Origin: Ketobacter sp.
GTDB lineage: Bacteria > Pseudomonadota > Gammaproteobacteria > Pseudomonadales > Ketobacteraceae
Length of the DNA: 64,000 nucleotides
Assembly (NCBI RefSeq): GCF_003671495.1
Contig: NZ_RCHN01000013.1
Location: forward strand, 1-64,000
Reading direction: 5' to 3'
A model generated the notes under the pieces. That model was not told the DNA's origin. It ran no database searches and was given only the letters and a program-made list of their open reading frames with translations. Below are positions 34,546-43,385 of this stretch, one piece after another. Position numbers and translations under genes: made by a program. The stretch's first letter is position 1; each line of letters starts with the position of its first letter.

Positions 34546-34662
34546 AGGGTCAACGGGTAAACACCCACCGCAACACTGTCGACAGGACAAAGCGCCATGG
34601 CTTGTGGTCCAAGTTTCCTGACAGGTTTAGGCAACCGGTGCGTCATTTCTTAATATCGCCTC

Positions 34663-34760
34663 AACGCTGTGCACTCAGCGTTAGCGTAAAGCCCATCATG
34701 TAAGTGAAGCATTTGAGTTGTGTAGTCGATACTTTGGCGCCAATGCGGCGCCTTTTTTTT
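34663..34760 (+). ncRNA. Candidate small RNA between yrfG and hslR
   Basis: A transcript of about 98 nt is suggested by three elements in correct order. A -10-like TAATAT lies at 34651-34656. About 7 nt later a perfect 7-bp hairpin begins (AACGCTG, loop TGCACT, CAGCGTT; 34663-34682). After about 50 unpaired bases there is a strong terminator: GGCGCC, loop AATGC, GGCGCC and eight T (34736-34760). It contains no sensible ORF. The alternative is that this is only the yrfG 3' UTR and terminator, but the hairpin at the expected +1 favours an independent RNA. No family was recognised. Confidence 0.5.
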
Positions 34761-34805
34761 GCCTGCGGCCACCCCCACAATTCCCATTCCCCCCACAATA
34801 CCCTT

Positions 34806-34811
34806 TATAAT
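34806..34811 (+). promoter_or_regulatory. Sigma-70 -10 box before hslR
   Basis: A perfect TATAAT lies 47 nt before the hslR start and just after the strong terminator at 34736-34760, so hslR-hslO would be transcribed from here. The -35 region is not a good match. The 34546-34858 gap contains otherwise only the candidate small RNA. Confidence 0.6.
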
Positions 34812-34858
34812 GCAGCGTTACGCTGATCAGAAAACAGCATCACCACACTCGCTTCATC

Positions 34859-35281
34859 ATGGGTTCGCTTCAGATGGGACAGGACGCCAAATCCGATTCA
34901 AAAATCCGCCTCGACAAATGGTTATGGGCCGCCCGGTTCTACAAAACCCGCTCCATTGCCAAAGACATGATCGAAGGCGGCAAAGTGCACTATGAAGGCC
35001 ACCGGGTAAAAGCCAGTAAAGAGGTGACCCTGGGGGCCCAGATTCGACTGCGCCAGGGTTTTGATGAAAAGACGGTGGTGGTGATGGGCCTCAGTGACCG
35101 GCGGGGCAATGCCGTGGCGGCCGCGGCCCTGTACGAGGAAACCGCGGCCAGTATCGAACTGCGACAACGGGCAGCAGCCCAACGCAAGGCCATGAGCGCC
35201 GCCCACCCGGGAAGCGACAACCGCCCCAACAAGAAGCAGCGCCGCCAGATCATCCAGTTCCGCCATCAACAGAGCGAGTAG
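34859..35281 (+). CDS. hslR: Heat shock protein 15, ribosome-associated S4 protein
   Basis: A 140-aa protein; ATG at 34859 or five codons later. The S4 RNA-binding domain (about 17-60) reads IRLDKWLWAARFYKTRSIAKDMIEGGKVHYEGHRVK. A basic C-terminal tail (NKKQRRQIIQFRHQ) is typical of HslR. In E. coli HslR binds stalled 50S subunits carrying nascent chains and recycles them. One base separates it from hslO. Confidence 0.94.
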   Translation: MGSLQMGQDAKSDSKIRLDKWLWAARFYKTRSIAKDMIEGGKVHYEGHRVKASKEVTLGAQIRLRQGFDEKTVVVMGLSDRRGNAVAAAALYEETAASIELRQRAAAQRKAMSAAHPGSDNRPNKKQRRQIIQFRHQQSE

Positions 35282-35282
35282 T

Positions 35283-36179
35283 ATGAACAACACCGACATC
35301 AGCCACCGATTCATCATCAACGACAGCGGCGTACGCGGCCAATGGACTCTGTTGGATGCCAGTTACCAGACGGTACTGGCCAAACACGATTACCCCCTGG
35401 AGGTGCAATCCGTGCTGGGGGAGATGATGGCCGCCGCCATCCTGCTCAGCGCCACCCTCAAGTTCGAGGGCAGCATGATCATCCAGGCCCGGGGCGAGCA
35501 CGTGGTGAGCCTGCTCTCGGTGGAATGCACCCACGATCACAAGCTGCGGGCCATCGCTCGCTGGGATGGCGATACCCAGGGCATGGATTTCCGCACCATG
35601 CTGGGGAACGCCACCCTGGCCATCACCATCACCCCGCTGCAGGGGGAACGCTACCAGGGCATCGTGCCCCTGGACGGCACCACCCTGTCCGAGTGCCTGG
35701 AGCATTATTTCCAGCGCTCTGAACAATTGCGCACCCAGATTCAGCTGTTCCACGGCAATAACCGGGCCGGAGGCCTGTTGGTACAGGTATTGCCTGCTCA
35801 TTCCCGTATCAAGGTCGATCCCCAGCAACAGCTGGAGGAATGGGAGCGCATCACCACCCTGGCACGCACCCTGACCGCGGAAGAATTACTGAACCTGGAC
35901 TGCGCCACGGTATTGCGGCGACTGTTTCACGAGGAATCGGTGGAGTTGTTTCCCGCCGAGGCCGTGGCCTTTGAATGTAGCTGCAGCCGCCAGCGCACGG
36001 CGGATGCACTGGCCCAGATTGGTCGGGGCGAGCTGGAGGAGATCATTGCCGAACAGGGCAGGATCGAAGTAACCTGCCAATATTGCAACGAGCTGTATCG
36101 CTTTGACGCAGTGGATGTGGCCATGCTGTTCACTCATGGTGCAACTGACAGCGATGGGGAAAGCAAGACCATAAACTGA
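35283..36179 (+). CDS. hslO: Redox-regulated chaperone Hsp33
   Basis: A 298-aa protein. The four redox-sensing zinc cysteines are all present: Cys232-x-Cys234 (FECSCSRQR) and Cys265-x-x-Cys268 (VTCQYCNELYRFD), flanking the usual linker with the conserved ELEEIIAEQG. The N-terminal substrate-binding core (about 1-180) is complete. Oxidation releases zinc and activates holdase activity. Forms an operon with hslR. Confidence 0.96.
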   Translation: MNNTDISHRFIINDSGVRGQWTLLDASYQTVLAKHDYPLEVQSVLGEMMAAAILLSATLKFEGSMIIQARGEHVVSLLSVECTHDHKLRAIARWDGDTQGMDFRTMLGNATLAITITPLQGERYQGIVPLDGTTLSECLEHYFQRSEQLRTQIQLFHGNNRAGGLLVQVLPAHSRIKVDPQQQLEEWERITTLARTLTAEELLNLDCATVLRRLFHEESVELFPAEAVAFECSCSRQRTADALAQIGRGELEEIIAEQGRIEVTCQYCNELYRFDAVDVAMLFTHGATDSDGESKTIN

Positions 36180-36354
36180 TCAAAAGCACTGTCATGGCGG
36201 TCACTTAACCGCCGAAAAGGCCCGGTTTGTAAGTGGTTACTTCTAGTAAAAATCACGCATGACAACAGCGCTTCCATTCGGGGCCCACTGGCCCCCATCT
36301 GGGGCGCCGCCGAAAGGCTTAGCGTTTTTCTGTTAAATTTGCCATAATGCGCGG

Positions 36355-36577
36355 CTCGAATTCGGGCTGGCGTTAAGCCGAGCAGGTTCCGCGACAGCAA
36401 CCCCTGGATTTCATCGGTCTGTCACGGATACAGCCCAGTATGCTCAACCTGCTTGCGAGAAGCTCCCGCCGAGGCACTGCCTGCGGAACCGCTATCTCAT
36501 GACGATAGCCAACAGCTTTTATTTTCAACTGTTAGTAAAGCTCGGCCAAAAGCCGAAATAGTGAGGTCATAGGAAAC
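36355..36577 (+). promoter_or_regulatory. Structured pckA leader with mutually exclusive pairings
   Basis: About 220 nt separate a -10-like CATAAT (36343-36348) from pckA. The segment AGCAGGTTCCGC (36381-36392) can pair two ways: its 5' part with AACCTGCT (36446-36453), or its 3' part with GCGGAACC (36483-36490). In addition GCCGAGC (36377-36383) is complementary to GCTCGGC (36540-36546), which otherwise forms a local hairpin TCGGC/GCCGA just before the ribosome binding site. Such competing stems are what attenuators and riboswitches look like. I recognise no known riboswitch class. The rest of 36180-36354 shows nothing clear. Confidence 0.45.
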
Positions 36578-38119
36578 ATGTCAACTCCCCAGATTATTAC
36601 CGATCCGAGCAGCACGTTATTGATTGAAGAAGCCATCAAGCGTGGAGAAGGTGAGCTGGCCCATAACGGTGCCTTCGTCGCCAAAACCGGTGCCCGTACC
36701 GGCCGCTCCCCCATGGATCGTTTCATTGTGGACGAACCCAGCACCAGCGAATCCATTCACTGGGGCCCGGTAAACCGCCCTTTCCCCGCCGACAAATTTG
36801 ACGCACTGTGGGACCGGGTGGCTGATCATGTTGCCAAGGATGACCAGTTCATTTCCCACCTGCACGTGGGCGCAGACCCTGATCATTACATTGCAGTGAA
36901 GGTGACCACCCAGACCGCCTGGCACAATCTGTTTGCCCACTGCCTGTTCATCACCCCCGAAAAATTCAATCCCAAGTCCAAAGAAGGCTGGGAAATCCTG
37001 CACGCACCGTCTTTCGAGTGCCAGCCGGAACGTGACGGCACCAACAGCGACGGCTGTGTGATCCTGAACTTCGCGGCCCGCAAAGTGCTGATCGCTGGCA
37101 TGCGCTACGCCGGTGAAATGAAAAAAGCCATGTTCTCGGTGCAGAACTTCCTGTTGCCTGAAAAATCCGTGCTGCCCATGCACTGCTCTGCCAATGTGGG
37201 TGAAGACGGCGGCGTAGCCCTGTTCTTCGGCCTGTCCGGCACCGGCAAAACCACCCTGTCCGCCGATCCCGACCGTTACCTGATCGGCGACGACGAGCAC
37301 GGCTGGGCCAAGGGCGCAGTATTCAACATGGAAGGCGGCTGCTATGCCAAGTGTATCGACCTGAGCCAGAAGAACGAGCCTGTGATCTGGGACGCCATCC
37401 GTTTCGGTGCCGTACTGGAAAACGTCGTGCTGGACGAAAACCGCAATCCGGATTACACCGACTGCACCCTGACCCAGAACACCCGTGCCGCCTACCCCCT
37501 GGAAAACATCGAAAAGCGTGTCCTGGAAAACCGTGCGGGCGAGCCCAAGCACGTCATCTTCCTGACCTGCGACCTGAACGGCGTGATTCCTCCGGTTTCC
37601 CGACTGACAAACGAAGCGGCAGCGTATCACTTCCTGAGCGGTTACACCGCCCTGGTTGGCTCCACCGAAATGGGTTCTGACGCGGGCATCAAAACCACCT
37701 TCTCCACCTGCTTTGGTGCACCATTCTTCCCCCGTCAGGCTGGCGAATACGCGGAACTGCTGATCAAGCGCATCAAGGAATTCGATTCCAAAGTGTATCT
37801 GGTGAACACCGGCTGGACCGGTGGCCCCTACGGCGAAGGCAAGCGCTTCGACATCCCCACCACCCGTGGTGTGATCACCGCCATTCTGAGTGGTGCCCTG
37901 GACGACGTGGCCACCCAGCACATCGACATCCTGAACCTGGATGTACCGGTGGATGTACCGGGGGTTGACCCCAACCTGCTGATTCCACAGAACACCTGGT
38001 CACACAAGGATGCCTACGTGGCCCGCGCCCAGCACCTGGCTGAGCTGTTCACTGAGAACTTCAAGAAGTACAGCGACGTCTCTGACGAGATCCGCAACGC
38101 CGGTCCCCAGGCAGGTTAA
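36578..38119 (+). CDS. pckA: Phosphoenolpyruvate carboxykinase (ATP)
   Basis: A 513-aa enzyme converting oxaloacetate and ATP to PEP, the first committed step of gluconeogenesis. The kinase-1a P-loop [15 protein letters not shown] (about 215-230) is followed by the metal/substrate region LIGDDEHGW. The N-terminal substrate Arg motif [13 protein letters not shown] and the ATP-lid region [12 protein letters not shown] are also present. With fbp at 44453 it suggests growth on non-sugar substrates. Long leader upstream, strong terminator downstream. Confidence 0.97.
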   Translation: MSTPQIITDPSSTLLIEEAIKRGEGELAHNGAFVAKTGARTGRSPMDRFIVDEPSTSESIHWGPVNRPFPADKFDALWDRVADHVAKDDQFISHLHVGADPDHYIAVKVTTQTAWHNLFAHCLFITPEKFNPKSKEGWEILHAPSFECQPERDGTNSDGCVILNFAARKVLIAGMRYAGEMKKAMFSVQNFLLPEKSVLPMHCSANVGEDGGVALFFGLSGTGKTTLSADPDRYLIGDDEHGWAKGAVFNMEGGCYAKCIDLSQKNEPVIWDAIRFGAVLENVVLDENRNPDYTDCTLTQNTRAAYPLENIEKRVLENRAGEPKHVIFLTCDLNGVIPPVSRLTNEAAAYHFLSGYTALVGSTEMGSDAGIKTTFSTCFGAPFFPRQAGEYAELLIKRIKEFDSKVYLVNTGWTGGPYGEGKRFDIPTTRGVITAILSGALDDVATQHIDILNLDVPVDVPGVDPNLLIPQNTWSHKDAYVARAQHLAELFTENFKKYSDVSDEIRNAGPQAG

Positions 38120-38145
38120 TCCCGCCGGGCACCCGCACCGAAAAA

Positions 38146-38172
38146 ACCGCCGGCCTGTCCGGCGGTTTTTTT
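38146..38172 (+). terminator. pckA terminator
   Basis: An 8-bp GC-rich stem (ACCGCCGG / CCGGCGGT, loop CCTGT), preceded by A6 and followed by a T-run, lies 27 nt after the pckA stop. The A-run upstream makes it potentially bidirectional. Confidence 0.92.
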
Positions 38173-38261
38173 ATGGGGATTTCCCCCAGCACTTGGGTTG
38201 TGCTGGATTTAGGTGAAATATTGCGTATAGTGGCGCCCACACTGATCACCGGGCTTTCGCT

Positions 38262-39383
38262 ATGGACCTGTTCGACTCCCCCTTCGGCCAATTCAAACTG
38301 CTGCCGCTGCATTACCACCCCAAATCCCCGCAACAGGCCTGGAGCGCAGCGGATACCCTGCTGCTGAAAGAAATTGCACAAGCCGAACCGGCACCGGAGC
38401 GCATTCTGCTGGTGAATGACCTGCACGGCGCACTGGGTACCTGCCTGCATCATCGCCGCCCGTTCAGCTGGAACGACAGTTTCAGCAGCAAACTGGCCCT
38501 GCAGCAGAACCTGCGACGCAATCAGCTGAGCTTTGCGCCGGACCATTTTCTGGAATCCACCGAGCAGCCCCAGGGCCAGTTTGACGCGGTGCTGATCCGC
38601 CTGCCCAAAACCCTGTCCCTGCTGGAGTACCAACTCACCCGGTTGCGGCCACTGCTCACGCCGCAAACCCGCCTGATCGGGGCCGGCATGGTGAAACACC
38701 TGAGCAAATCCATGGTGCAATGCTTTGAGCGCATCATCGGGCCGGCCAGCACCTCTCTGGCGTCCCAAAAAGCACGCCTGGTATTCGCCCAACTGGACCC
38801 GGCGTTACAACCGCCCACACCCCAGCCGGTGCGTTACGGTATTCCCGGCACCGAATTGCAACTGTTGAACTACGCCAACGTGTTCTCCCAACAACAATTG
38901 GATATGGGCACCCGCTTTCTGCTGGAACACTTCCCTGATGTCAGCGCCGCCCAACACGTTCTGGATCTGGGCTGCGGTAACGGTGCATTGGCCTGCTTTG
39001 CCGGGCACAAAAATCCCGCTGCAATGCTGAGCCTGCTGGACGACTCCTGGCTGGCCTTGCAGAGTGCCCGGGAATCAATCGAGTTGAACGGCCTGAAGAA
39101 CCCCTGTGAATACCTGGCTGCAGACGGGCTGGACGGATTTGAGGATCGGGTGGACCTGATCCTGTGTAATCCGCCGTTTCATGACGGCAGTCGCCTGGAT
39201 TCCAACATCGCCCTGCGCATGTTCAAGGGCTCCAAACGCTGCCTGAAAGAGGATGGCAAACTGGTGGTGGTGGGCAACCGGCATCTGAATTATCACCAGA
39301 CCCTGAAGCCCCATTTCAAGGACGTGGAGCTGACCGCCAGCAATCCCAAATTTGTGATTCTGACCGCCAGCCGACCACGTTAG
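38262..39383 (+). CDS. rlmG: 23S rRNA (guanine-1835-N2)-methyltransferase
   Basis: A 373-aa protein with the RlmG/RsmC two-domain layout. The N-terminal half is a degenerate methyltransferase-like domain. The C-terminal domain is active, with the SAM loop VLDLGCGNGALACFAG (about 232-247) and the N2-guanine motif CNPPFHDG (about 302-309). Length and start (MDLFDSPFGQFKLLPLHY) fit RlmG rather than RsmC. Confidence 0.92.
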   Translation: MDLFDSPFGQFKLLPLHYHPKSPQQAWSAADTLLLKEIAQAEPAPERILLVNDLHGALGTCLHHRRPFSWNDSFSSKLALQQNLRRNQLSFAPDHFLESTEQPQGQFDAVLIRLPKTLSLLEYQLTRLRPLLTPQTRLIGAGMVKHLSKSMVQCFERIIGPASTSLASQKARLVFAQLDPALQPPTPQPVRYGIPGTELQLLNYANVFSQQQLDMGTRFLLEHFPDVSAAQHVLDLGCGNGALACFAGHKNPAAMLSLLDDSWLALQSARESIELNGLKNPCEYLAADGLDGFEDRVDLILCNPPFHDGSRLDSNIALRMFKGSKRCLKEDGKLVVVGNRHLNYHQTLKPHFKDVELTASNPKFVILTASRPR

Positions 39384-39413
39384 GCCCATCTAGTAGCAGT
39401 AGGCCAGGCAGGA

Positions 39414-40445
39414 TTACCCCACCTGTTCGGTAACGTGCTTGCTGCCGGACAGGGCACGCTTGATTTTCAGTACACCAAAGTAGGCGCCCCACACACCACC
39501 CACCAACAGGCGCTGCACCCACGAGAACAGGCGCACCCCCATGGGCTGATGTTTATAGACTGTCACCTCCTGGGATTTGCCGTTTTTGTAATCCTTGCCG
39601 ATTACCAGACTGGCGTCCTGCTGATCCGGGCTCTTTGCCCAGGTCAGCTCGTAGGTGTTGCATTGGAAGGTGTTATCGCCGGTGGGGGTGAAGTGATACA
39701 GAATGGGCAGGCCACGGATCTTCACCGCCAGCATGCCGTCGTCCACCGTCACGTCCGCAGAGATGGGCACGGTCATCCCCAGTAACGGCCCCCGTACCAC
39801 CAGGGTACCGCAATAGCCCCGCAGGGTGGCTTCGTCCAGCTCCACCGGATTGAGCTGGAGAATATTGGTTTCTGATCGCACCTGCTCCACAAAGTCTGCC
39901 GGGAACAGCTGCAGGGTTTGCGCGGTGATGGGACAGTCCATCACCAGATGCACCCGGGTAATATCACTTTTGTTGCGCAGGGAATGGGGCTTGCTGAAAT
40001 CACCGAACCAGAATTCACCGGGCTTCCAGTACACGTCCTCATCGCCGATGCTGAATTCCACCCGCGGGTCGGTGACGATGGGGATGTGCAGACGCACCAT
40101 GCCATAGTTCCAACCGAAACCGGCGTCGGTATGTTCACCGATGACTTTGCCCGGCGGTAAAAACAGAATACGGGCGACGTACACCGGGCAGCCGATGCCA
40201 TCGAGGATTTCCTTGAAATAGGGGCAATGGGCCATCACTGCCGTATCTTTGCTGTGACCGGTGTGCGCCGCCAGGGTGTTGCCGTGATCACCGGAAAAAT
40301 TACGCAAGCCGATGCCGGTCCAGCTGCCGTCATGGTATTTGCCCACCTGGGGCGCCGATTGGAATTGCGCGGTGGCGGTCTCCAGGTCCGCCCGCAGGCG
40401 CTCCACATCAAAGCTGCCCTTCAACTGTACGCTGGTGGTCTTCAT
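39414..40445 (-). CDS. Aspartyl/asparaginyl beta-hydroxylase-like dioxygenase
   Basis: A 343-aa protein. The N-terminal ~180 residues contain a cupin-type Fe(II)/2-oxoglutarate core with the iron ligands His105 and Asp107 (GEHTDAGFGWNYGMVRLHIPI) and His154 (SKPHSLRNKS), and Arg164 for 2-oxoglutarate. This matches the Asp/Asn hydroxylase group. The C-terminal ~150 residues are of unknown type. The substrate is not predictable. It converges on rlmG and lies 62 nt after the SGNH gene, on the same strand. Confidence 0.82.
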   Translation of the reverse strand: MKTTSVQLKGSFDVERLRADLETATAQFQSAPQVGKYHDGSWTGIGLRNFSGDHGNTLAAHTGHSKDTAVMAHCPYFKEILDGIGCPVYVARILFLPPGKVIGEHTDAGFGWNYGMVRLHIPIVTDPRVEFSIGDEDVYWKPGEFWFGDFSKPHSLRNKSDITRVHLVMDCPITAQTLQLFPADFVEQVRSETNILQLNPVELDEATLRGYCGTLVVRGPLLGMTVPISADVTVDDGMLAVKIRGLPILYHFTPTGDNTFQCNTYELTWAKSPDQQDASLVIGKDYKNGKSQEVTVYKHQPMGVRLFSWVQRLLVGGVWGAYFGVLKIKRALSGSKHVTEQVG

Positions 40446-40507
40446 GTCACACTCCTGTCACTTTATTCTTGTTTGAGGCCTGCTGTGCTGACGTTCGTTT
40501 TGAGCGC

Positions 40508-41737
40508 CTATTCTAACGTCTCAAACGTCGCTGCCAGATCCCTGGCCAATACACTGGAAAACAGCGGCCGCCCCTTGTCCATGGAAAGATGGGATACATC
40601 ATAAAAATCGCTGCCATCAAACGCCCCATGCTCCTGATAGTTGCGGATGGTCACCCCGGTGCGTTGCTGTAACTGCTGCAACAACGCCTGCAAACGCGCC
40701 TGCCCTGCCGGGGATAATTGCACCCACTGGCGATTACGCGGCAACAGCACGATTTCAACCCGATCCGAAAAGCGGCGGGCGCTGTCTACGGTATCAAGAA
40801 ACTCGCCGACAAGCTTGTCATTGAAGGTCAGGTTTTCAATATCACAACATTGTATCCGGCTCTGTAAATCCATCGCCATGGCCTTCGGGTGACGCATCTG
40901 GCGGGAGATTTCAGCAGCCACTTCCTGGGCCTGGGGCGACAGGTCCATCATGTCGATCAGCCCGCCCTGGGTGACCGGATTCCAGACATGGGATTTTCCG
41001 CTGATGGGCTGCTCCTCCCGAATATACTGGTTCAGGCGACTGCGGAACTCCGCCAGCTGCTGCAGGTGATTCAGTTGATCCTCGGTGAGTTGCGCCATCA
41101 GCGGCGCCTGGGCCTGGGCCTGCCCCACCAGAAAGCGCAAACCGCCCGTAATGGCCTCTGCCGAAACGCCATGGCGCAGGTATTTGATGCTGACCAGGCG
41201 GGCGAACCGTTCCGGGTCCTGCCAGAAAGTGGCGCCCACCTGTTGAGGCGACATCAGCATGGCCTGCACCTGCTCGGTCATAAACGGCCGGAACTGTTCC
41301 CGTGCCTGGGTCACCAGAAAGGGATTGAATTCCAGCAGCACCACGTCGGCCCGGCGCCCCTGGGCGGCATAGGTGTCCGCGATGCGCTGCACCAGAAGTT
41401 TCAGGTAGGAAGGCTTCATGTTACCCATGCCCACATTGAAACTGGTCACCTCCTTGTTTGCCACGGATTGCACGGTGGCATCAAAAATACGGGGGGAAAA
41501 CCCGTCCTTTACCAACGAGGAGCCGATGAACAACAGGGTATTACCCTCGGTTGCCGCCATGTAATCGAGGGAGTCGATTACTGAGCGGATGCGCTGGATG
41601 CCAAAGATGTCCCCGGCACCGGCCTCCGCAGAACGGGTCAGCCAGTTCACCAACCCCATGGCCGGCAACAGGGTCACCGCGGCGATGAGCATGGTATAGA
41701 GGGCCATCCGCCTAGAACTGGAAGTAGATGAACTCAT
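40508..41737 (-). CDS. SGNH-like partner of an MBOAT O-acyltransferase
   Basis: A 409-aa protein with a single N-terminal membrane anchor (about 12-33) and an extracytoplasmic SGNH-hydrolase-like domain. The nucleophile motif is LFIGSSLVKDGF (Ser73/Ser74) and the distal Asp-x-x-His pair is Asp380/His383 in YDVSHLSMDKGRPLFSSVLA. This mirrors DltD and AlgJ/AlgX-type proteins, which complete acyl transfer with an MBOAT channel. It overlaps the MBOAT gene by 26 nt, so the two form a unit; the polymer modified is unknown. Confidence 0.82.
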   Translation of the reverse strand: MSSSTSSSRRMALYTMLIAAVTLLPAMGLVNWLTRSAEAGAGDIFGIQRIRSVIDSLDYMAATEGNTLLFIGSSLVKDGFSPRIFDATVQSVANKEVTSFNVGMGNMKPSYLKLLVQRIADTYAAQGRRADVVLLEFNPFLVTQAREQFRPFMTEQVQAMLMSPQQVGATFWQDPERFARLVSIKYLRHGVSAEAITGGLRFLVGQAQAQAPLMAQLTEDQLNHLQQLAEFRSRLNQYIREEQPISGKSHVWNPVTQGGLIDMMDLSPQAQEVAAEISRQMRHPKAMAMDLQSRIQCCDIENLTFNDKLVGEFLDTVDSARRFSDRVEIVLLPRNRQWVQLSPAGQARLQALLQQLQQRTGVTIRNYQEHGAFDGSDFYDVSHLSMDKGRPLFSSVLARDLAATFETLE

Positions 41738-43124
41738 AGCCCGGCTCTCCGATCAGAATGGTGAAGGTCAGCCCCAGAATCAGCAGTGGCACAAAACGGG
41801 GATAGCGCCGGGTAATCAGCTCCCGGCGGTGCACAATCCCGTAGTCGATGCAGTGAATCAACAGAATCACCAGGGCCACCATGGCCAGCACCGCACCGGC
41901 ATAGGGTTGCGACTCGATGGAGGAGGCCGGGTTGTGCAGGGCGCCCAGGATGGCAAAGGCATCCCCCATGCTTTCGGCGCGAAAGAACACCCAGCCGATG
42001 CACACCAGATAGAAGGTGAACAACCACTGCAACCAGCGGAACGCGCTCAATTCAATACCGGCCAGCCATTGGCCCAGGCGGGTACGGCGCAGTAAATGGG
42101 TCAACGAAATGATGGTGCCGTGATACGCCCCCCACCAGACAAAGGTCCAGGCAGCACCGTGCCACAGGCCTCCCAGTAACATGGTAATGAACACGTTGCG
42201 GATCTGGCGGCCGTTACGGTTGCCCCCCAGGGCGATGTATAGGTAGTCCCGCAGCCAGCTGGAAAGGGAGATGTGCCAGCGCTTCCAGAAATCCACCGGC
42301 GACAGGGCAAAATAGGGGGTGTTGAAATTCAAGGGAATCTGTATGCCCAGCAGCAGGGCAATGCCGATGGCGATGTCGCTGTAGCCGGAAAAATCCCCAT
42401 AGATCTGCCCCGCAAACGCCAGCACGCCGGTCACCGTCTCCAGCCAACTGAGGGGAGCATCACTATTGAACAGGGTCTGCGCCGGTGCCGCCAGCAGGTC
42501 GGCAATGGTCTTCTTGAACAACCCCATGGTAATCAGCACAAAGCCGAACTTCACATCGTCTGGCGTTACCTGGGGGAAGCGCTCGATCTGGGGCAGGATC
42601 TGCTTGGCCCGCAGAATGGGGCCCGCCACCAGCTGGGGGAAAAACGAGAGCGTGGCGAAGAAGGGCACGAAATTACGGCGGGCGCGGGTTTCGCCCCGAT
42701 ACACATCAATGGTGTAACTCATGCTCTGGAAGGTGTAGAACGAAATGCCCACCGGCAACACCACTTCCAGCGTTCCCAGTGACACCGGCATGCCGAAGAA
42801 ACTGAGGGTGTCCTGTACCGAGTCGATCATGAAGTTGGAGTATTTGAAGATCCCCAGGATACCCAGGTTGGTGACGATGGACACCAGCAGCCAGCGTTTG
42901 CGGGCGCGCTGTTCCGTATGGCCCTCAATCTGCTGGGCAACAAAAAAATCCACCACGCCGCTGAACACCAGCAAGGGCACAAAGCGGTAATCCCACCCGG
43001 CGTAGAACACCAGGCTGGCCACCACCAGAAACAGCGCCCGCCCCCGTGGCTGGGTAAAGACAAAGCAGTACAGCAGGAAGAACAGGGCAAAGAAGCCGAG
43101 GAACAGTGGCGTATTAAACAGCAT
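41712..43124 (-). CDS. MBOAT-family O-acyltransferase (AlgI/DltB-like)
   Basis: A 470-aa polytopic membrane protein, read from the ATG at 43124 (MLFNTPLFLGFFALFFLLYC), the typical AlgI-type start. Conserved points: FPQLVAGPILRA, GDFSGYSDIAIG, DFWKRWHISLSSWLRDYLYI with His284, and the catalytic His322 in LLGGLWHGAAWTFVWWGAYHG. Together with the SGNH protein it would move acyl groups across the inner membrane onto an exopolysaccharide or other envelope polymer. No polysaccharide synthase genes are nearby. Confidence 0.93.
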   Translation of the reverse strand: MLFNTPLFLGFFALFFLLYCFVFTQPRGRALFLVVASLVFYAGWDYRFVPLLVFSGVVDFFVAQQIEGHTEQRARKRWLLVSIVTNLGILGIFKYSNFMIDSVQDTLSFFGMPVSLGTLEVVLPVGISFYTFQSMSYTIDVYRGETRARRNFVPFFATLSFFPQLVAGPILRAKQILPQIERFPQVTPDDVKFGFVLITMGLFKKTIADLLAAPAQTLFNSDAPLSWLETVTGVLAFAGQIYGDFSGYSDIAIGIALLLGIQIPLNFNTPYFALSPVDFWKRWHISLSSWLRDYLYIALGGNRNGRQIRNVFITMLLGGLWHGAAWTFVWWGAYHGTIISLTHLLRRTRLGQWLAGIELSAFRWLQWLFTFYLVCIGWVFFRAESMGDAFAILGALHNPASSIESQPYAGAVLAMVALVILLIHCIDYGIVHRRELITRRYPRFVPLLILGLTFTILIGEPGYEFIYFQF

Positions 43125-43385
43125 TGGGAGATTCTTGGCGTTTATTATTATTCGTTCGACTGCCCCCATTGGAGAAGGCAGCTACGTTCGCAGTCGGTAT
43201 TTTCCGGCTCTCGCCGGTTGACGTCAAATGTTGTCAGATGGTCGGTTGTGAATTTTCAACCCACTTCACAGGCACATGGCCCAATATGACCATTAATTAG
43301 CACCGGCAGACTGTGAGACTGGGCCCGGCTTTCCCTATACTGAGATCATATTGGTACCAAAGCACCAGATTTCCGGAGGAGCACC

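Noticed and set aside
36617-37921. Long open frame on the minus strand opposite pckA
   Set aside because: It is the codon-bias shadow of a certain pckA gene, has no recognisable domain or ribosome binding site, and would overlap it completely.
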